A DNA stretch of 64,000 nucleotides from Pseudoxanthomonas suwonensis 11-1. GTDB lineage: Bacteria > Pseudomonadota > Gammaproteobacteria > Xanthomonadales > Xanthomonadaceae. Made by a program: the position numbers and the translations under genes. Position 1 is the stretch's first letter. Every line of letters begins with the position of its first letter. Location of the stretch: positions 3,348,001-3,412,000 of the forward strand of contig NC_014924.1 in assembly GCF_000185965.1 (NCBI RefSeq). Direction: 5' to 3'. The notes beneath the pieces were generated by a model that saw only the letters and a program-made list of their open reading frames with translations, did no database searches and had not been told where the DNA came from. Of this stretch, positions 61,121-64,000 are shown piece by piece.

Positions 61121-61166
61121 ACCCCGGGCCGCGTTGCAGCGCCCGGAACCGGCCCGCACCGGGGCC

Positions 61167-61184
61167 TGTAAAGGACGCTTGACA
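61167..61184. promoter_or_regulatory. Operator O1 of the XRE operon, overlapping the -35
   Basis: TGTAAAG-GACG-CTTGACA: arms are near-complementary (TGTMAAG-N4-CTTKACA). Its last six bases are the -35 TTGACA (61179-61184). The matching O2 at 61210 has the same arms in mirror order. Confidence 0.75.
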
Positions 61185-61208
61185 AGCGGCCCGCGCTGCT
61201 CCTATCGT
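61179..61208 (+). promoter_or_regulatory. Promoter of the three-gene membrane-protein/XRE operon
   Basis: Consensus -35 TTGACA (61179-61184), 18-bp spacer, -10 TATCGT (61203-61208). Transcription would start near 61215, inside operator O2. Confidence 0.7.
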
Positions 61209-61209
61209 C

Positions 61210-61227
61210 TGTCAAGCACGCTTTACA
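61210..61227. promoter_or_regulatory. Operator O2 of the XRE operon, overlapping the transcription start
   Basis: TGTCAAG-CACG-CTTTACA is the reverse complement of O1 at 15 of 18 positions. Centre-to-centre distance to O1 is 43 bp, about four helical turns, which favours cooperative binding on one face. The AGGAG ribosome-binding site starts right after it. Confidence 0.75.
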
Positions 61228-61238
61228 GGAGAAGCGGG

Positions 61239-61400
61239 ATGGCTGGCAGTACCACGGCACGGCGCAACGCGGACGTCTTCTTTCCCATCGGCCTGGCCTT
61301 CATCGGCGTGGGGGCGGCCCTGCACTACGTGCTGCCGGTCGGGATCGTGTCCTTCGTCCCCGCCGCCGCGGACCGGATGCATGGGAGGAGGACGGCATGA
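61239..61400 (+). CDS. Small membrane protein, first gene of the XRE operon
   Basis: A 53-residue protein with one or two hydrophobic segments: basic N-terminus ([13 protein letters not shown]), [27 protein letters not shown] (residues 14-40), and a basic C-terminus ending HGRRTA. AGGAGAAGCGGG precedes ATG 61239. The stop overlaps the start of the 193-residue membrane protein (ATGA). Family unknown. Confidence 0.75.
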   Translation: MAGSTTARRNADVFFPIGLAFIGVGAALHYVLPVGIVSFVPAAADRMHGRRTA

Positions 61401-61978
61401 AGCCCACCTCGCCCCGCCTGCTGGCGCTGATGGCGGCAGCCTCGCTCGGCCTGGGCCTGCTGCTCCCGCGGCTCATCCCGGGCCTGCCGGACGCCGTGAC
61501 CGGAGTACTGCTTGGCGCGGCCTTCGGCCTGGGCCTGGCCGCGCTGATGTACTGGCGCCTCCCGTCTCCCTGCGATACCGCGCCGGCCGCGCTGCGCCGC
61601 CGTTACACCCGCGAGATCGCGGTGTCGATGAGCGCCTATGCCGTCGCGGTAATCGTCTCGCTGTTGCTGCTCAAGCGCGCCGACCTGGACACGCCGGTGC
61701 GGGCGCTGGTGGCGCTGCTGCCGGTGCCGCCGATCGCCCTGGTGCTGCGCGCGATGGTGCGCTACATCCGCGACGTGGACGAGATGCAGCAGCGCATCGA
61801 GCTGGAGGCGGTCAGCATCGGCACCGCGCTGGTGTGCATGGTCTACATGGCCGGCGGCTTCCTGCAGGCGGCGAAGGTGATCGACGTGCCTTCCGCCTCG
61901 GCCATGATCTGGGTATTCCCCTTCATCTGCGCGACCTACGGCGTAGCCAAGGCCGTGGTGATCCGCCGCTACCAATGA
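61397..61978 (+). CDS. Multi-pass membrane protein of the XRE operon
   Basis: A 193-residue protein with five to six hydrophobic segments: [101 protein letters not shown] and [24 protein letters not shown], with a cytoplasmic [16 protein letters not shown] loop. This protein type is regularly encoded just upstream of a small XRE regulator. It overlaps both neighbours by 4 nt. Confidence 0.85.
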   Translation: MKPTSPRLLALMAAASLGLGLLLPRLIPGLPDAVTGVLLGAAFGLGLAALMYWRLPSPCDTAPAALRRRYTREIAVSMSAYAVAVIVSLLLLKRADLDTPVRALVALLPVPPIALVLRAMVRYIRDVDEMQQRIELEAVSIGTALVCMVYMAGGFLQAAKVIDVPSASAMIWVFPFICATYGVAKAVVIRRYQ

Positions 61979-62172
61979 AGAACCACCTGCGCGCATTGCG
62001 CGACGAGCATGGCTGGTCGCAGGGCGAGCTGGCCGAACGCCTGGAGGTCTCCCGGCAGACGGTCAACGCCCTGGAAACCGGCAAGTACGACCCCAGCCTG
62101 CCGCTGGCATTCCGTATCGCGCGGCTGTTCGGACGCAGCATCGAGGACGTGTTCGTCCCCGACGAGCCCTGA
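61975..62172 (+). CDS. Short XRE-family transcriptional regulator
   Basis: A 65-residue, single helix-turn-helix protein: [22 protein letters not shown], then [21 protein letters not shown] and [22 protein letters not shown], the sequence pattern of short YozG-like Cro/XRE regulators. No sensing domain is present, so control must come from the partner membrane protein or by autorepression. It is last in the three-gene operon and overlaps the membrane-protein stop by 4 nt. Operators O1 and O2 at the promoter are good candidates for its binding sites. Confidence 0.92.
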   Translation: MKNHLRALRDEHGWSQGELAERLEVSRQTVNALETGKYDPSLPLAFRIARLFGRSIEDVFVPDEP

Positions 62173-62215
62173 GCGCCGCTTTCCTTCCGAAACCCACCTG
62201 ACCGGGCGCATCGAC

Positions 62216-63733
62216 ATGAAGACCCGCAGTTCCCTACCGCTCCTTGCACTGGCGGCCGGCCTCGCCCTGGCCGGCTGCAGCCAGGATCCATCCTCCGGTT
62301 CCGCGCACAAGGGCGCCAACACCTACGGTTCGATCGAGTTCGAGCCGTGCACCCTGGCCAACAGCGGCCGCGGCGACAACGTGCAGGCACAGTGCGCCAG
62401 CTTCGAGGTGCCGGAGGATCCGGCCAACGCCGACGGCCGCCGCATCGCGCTCAACATCGCCTGGCTGCGCGCCACCCAGGACGGCGCGGCGCAGGAGGAT
62501 CCGGTGTTCTTCATCGCCGGCGGTCCCGGCCAGTCCGCGGTGCAGGTATGGCCGCAGATCGACCCGGCCTTCGCCGAGGTGCGCAAGCAGCGCCACGTGG
62601 TGCTGGTCGACCAGCGCGGCACCGGTGGCTCCAATCCGCTGGAGTGCGACCGCACCGGCCTGGCCGAGCTTGGCGGCGACGTGGACAAGGCGCTGCAGGC
62701 CCTGGTCGGGCTTGCGGAAGAGTGCGCGCGCGAGGTCGCCGACCGCGCCGATACGCGCCTGTACACCACCACCGATGCGGTGGCCGACCTTGAAGCGGTA
62801 CGCCAGGCCATCGGCGCCGGGCAGATCAACCTGGTCGGCGGTTCCTATGGCACCCGCGTCGCCCAGCAGTACGCGAAGCAGTATCCGCAGCACGTGCGCT
62901 CGATCGTGCTCGACGGCGTCGCGCCCAACGACCTGGTGGTGGGCGGCGAGTTCGCCCACACCTTCGAGGACGCCCTCCAGCTGCAAGCCGCAGGCTGCCA
63001 GGCGCTGCCTGCCTGCGCCGAGCGCTTCCCGCAGGATCCGAAGGCGCAGCTGCGGCTGCTGGTCGAGCGCCTCGCGCAAGCCCCGGTCGAGGTCGAGTAC
63101 CGCGATCCGACCAGTGGCGAGAGCCTCAAGGGCCGGGTCGATGCAGGCACCGTGACCAGCCTGGCCTTCATGTTCTCGTACATGCCGCAGACCGCGGCGC
63201 TGCTGCCGCTGGTGCTGGACGAGGCGGCCCAGGGCCGTTACGCACCGCTGAAGTCTCTGTCCGAGCTGATGGGCCGCAGCACCGCCGGGGCCATGGCCTC
63301 GGGCATGCAGTGGTCGGTGCTGTGTGCCGAGGACGCCGACCGCTACGACGAGGGTTCCGCCAACGCGGACGGCACCGTGCTCGGGCCGCAGGTCGCGCAG
63401 ATGTTCTTCGCCCCGTGCAGCGCCTGGCCGCATGGCAGCCGCCCGCAGGACTTCACCGCGCCGCTGCGCTCGGACGTGCCGGCGCTGCTGCTGTCGGGCG
63501 AGCTGGATCCGGTGACCCCGCCGCGCTTCGGCGCACGCGTGCTGGAAGGCCTGCCCAACGGCCGCCACCTGGTCCTGCGCGGCCAGGGCCACGGCACCCT
63601 CGGCCTGGGTTGCATGCCGCGCGTGCTCGGCCAGTTCCTGGAAAGCGCCGATGCCGCCGCGCTGGATGCGCGCTGCCTGGACAGCATGAGCTACGTACCG
63701 CCCTTCACCAGCTTCAACGGATGGGAGCCCTGA
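62216..63733 (+). CDS. Alpha/beta-hydrolase lipoprotein (tripeptidyl-aminopeptidase-like, S33)
   Basis: A 505-residue protein. Lipobox LAGC (Cys ~21, ...GLALAGCSQDP). Alpha/beta-hydrolase core: PVFFIAGGPGQSAVQVWPQI (HGGPG-type oxyanion strand), HVVLVDQRGTGGSNPLECD, INLVGGSYGTRVAQQYAKQYP (nucleophile elbow G-G-S-Y-G), and the C-terminal TAP-like region with LLLSGELDPVTPPRFG (catalytic Asp) and LVLRGQGHGTLGLGCMP (catalytic His). Such enzymes cleave N-terminal peptides or prolyl-like substrates in the periplasm. ATG 62216 is 43 bp after the XRE stop; a 31-bp gap leads to the ABC ATPase gene downstream. Confidence 0.9.
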   Translation: MKTRSSLPLLALAAGLALAGCSQDPSSGSAHKGANTYGSIEFEPCTLANSGRGDNVQAQCASFEVPEDPANADGRRIALNIAWLRATQDGAAQEDPVFFIAGGPGQSAVQVWPQIDPAFAEVRKQRHVVLVDQRGTGGSNPLECDRTGLAELGGDVDKALQALVGLAEECAREVADRADTRLYTTTDAVADLEAVRQAIGAGQINLVGGSYGTRVAQQYAKQYPQHVRSIVLDGVAPNDLVVGGEFAHTFEDALQLQAAGCQALPACAERFPQDPKAQLRLLVERLAQAPVEVEYRDPTSGESLKGRVDAGTVTSLAFMFSYMPQTAALLPLVLDEAAQGRYAPLKSLSELMGRSTAGAMASGMQWSVLCAEDADRYDEGSANADGTVLGPQVAQMFFAPCSAWPHGSRPQDFTAPLRSDVPALLLSGELDPVTPPRFGARVLEGLPNGRHLVLRGQGHGTLGLGCMPRVLGQFLESADAAALDARCLDSMSYVPPFTSFNGWEP

Positions 63734-63764
63734 TGCACCACCACCTCGCCAACGGAGTGCCGCG

Positions 63765-64000
63765 ATGATCATCGCCCACGACCTCCACAAGAGTTTCAAG
63801 ACCCGCGCCGGCGTGGTCCAGGCCGTCGCCGGCGTGGGCTTCGAGGCACGCGACGGCCAGATCACCGGCCTGCTCGGGCCCAATGGTGCCGGCAAGACCA
63901 CCACCCTGCGCATGCTCTACACCCTGATGCAGCCGGACAGCGGCCACATCGAGGTCGACGGCATCGATCCGGCGCGCGACCCGATGGCGGTGCGCCGCGC
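63765..64000 (+). CDS. ABC transporter ATP-binding protein, NatA-like (3' end cut by window edge)
   Basis: The first 78 codons are present. MIIAHDLHKSFKTRAGVVQAVAGVGFEARDGQITGLLGPNGAGKTTTLRML is the start of an ABC-2 ATPase; Walker A GPNGAGKT is at residues 38-45, followed by QPDSGHIEVDGIDPARDPMAVRR. The sequence is like NatA of Na+ exporters and YhaQ/CcmA-type ABC-2 ATPases. ACGGAGT ribosome-binding site before ATG 63765. It likely pairs with a permease gene beyond the window and may be co-transcribed with the hydrolase. Confidence 0.88.
   Translation, partial: MIIAHDLHKSFKTRAGVVQAVAGVGFEARDGQITGLLGPNGAGKTTTLRMLYTLMQPDSGHIEVDGIDPARDPMAVRR

Noticed and set aside
63733-63768. An 11-codon frame (MHHHLANGVPR) between the hydrolase and the ABC ATPase
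   Set aside because: Too short, with no independent support; the region is better read as the spacer with the ribosome-binding site of the ATPase gene.

Overview
The window is a GC-rich (roughly 70% G+C), densely coded chromosomal segment of a Gram-negative gammaproteobacterium. The gene content points to the Xanthomonadaceae/Lysobacteraceae (a Pseudoxanthomonas, Luteimonas or Lysobacter-like organism): a six-gene mla operon, recCBD, a monomeric NADP-isocitrate dehydrogenase near aceK, an ECF sigma factor next to a Ser/Thr kinase, and a Tad pilus locus. The genus cannot be fixed from sequence reading alone. I see no rRNA, tRNA, CRISPR, prophage or insertion sequence. Both ends cut genes (a LysR regulator on the left, an ABC ATPase on the right).

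Layout. 1-2744: LysR regulator divergent from a three-gene operon (Atu4866-like protein, SDR, secreted SnoaL/NTF2-like protein). 2752-4149: small membrane protein, two tandem paralogous 37-39-residue microproteins, and a KTSC-like protein. 4228-13135: recC-recB-recD, 4-nt overlaps, minus strand. 13235-15058: Na/Pi cotransporter family protein. 15216-19378: complete mlaFEDCBA lipid-transport operon closed by a strong terminator. 19467-25147: rmuC, DUF488, proline symporter, SDR, rRNA methyltransferase. 25335-30480: monomeric IDH, LysR with twin operators, AceK. 30501-33127: a heptamer-built inverted repeat, secreted methyltransferase-like protein, Tat-type monooxygenase-like protein, RluE, and a membrane-anchored protein. 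33310-38375: HrpB helicase, TatD, and two lipoproteins (one OmpA-like).

38477-50611 (minus strand) is a Tad/Flp pilus locus read from right to left: two near-identical Flp pilins, TadG-like protein, lipoprotein, TadE-like protein, secreted protein, a third Flp-like peptide, CpaB, CpaC secretin, an FHA-CpaF/TadA ATPase fusion, TadB, TadC, DUF192 protein, TadE, secreted protein. Immediately upstream, 51074-57440 on the same strand holds an ECF43-type sigma factor, a secreted repeat protein, a transmembrane Ser/Thr kinase with TPRs, and three secreted proteins, one with three internal repeats. The kinase and the FHA domain on the pilus ATPase suggest, but do not prove, a phospho-signalling link between the two blocks. 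This is the most interesting part of the window.

57552-64000: ketopantoate-reductase family enzyme, YadGH-type ABC exporter, flavodoxin/ferredoxin reductase, a three-gene XRE/membrane-protein operon with a clear two-operator promoter, a TAP-like alpha/beta hydrolase lipoprotein and the start of a NatA-like ABC ATPase. Very long open frames lie antisense to many real genes and are products of GC-rich codon bias.
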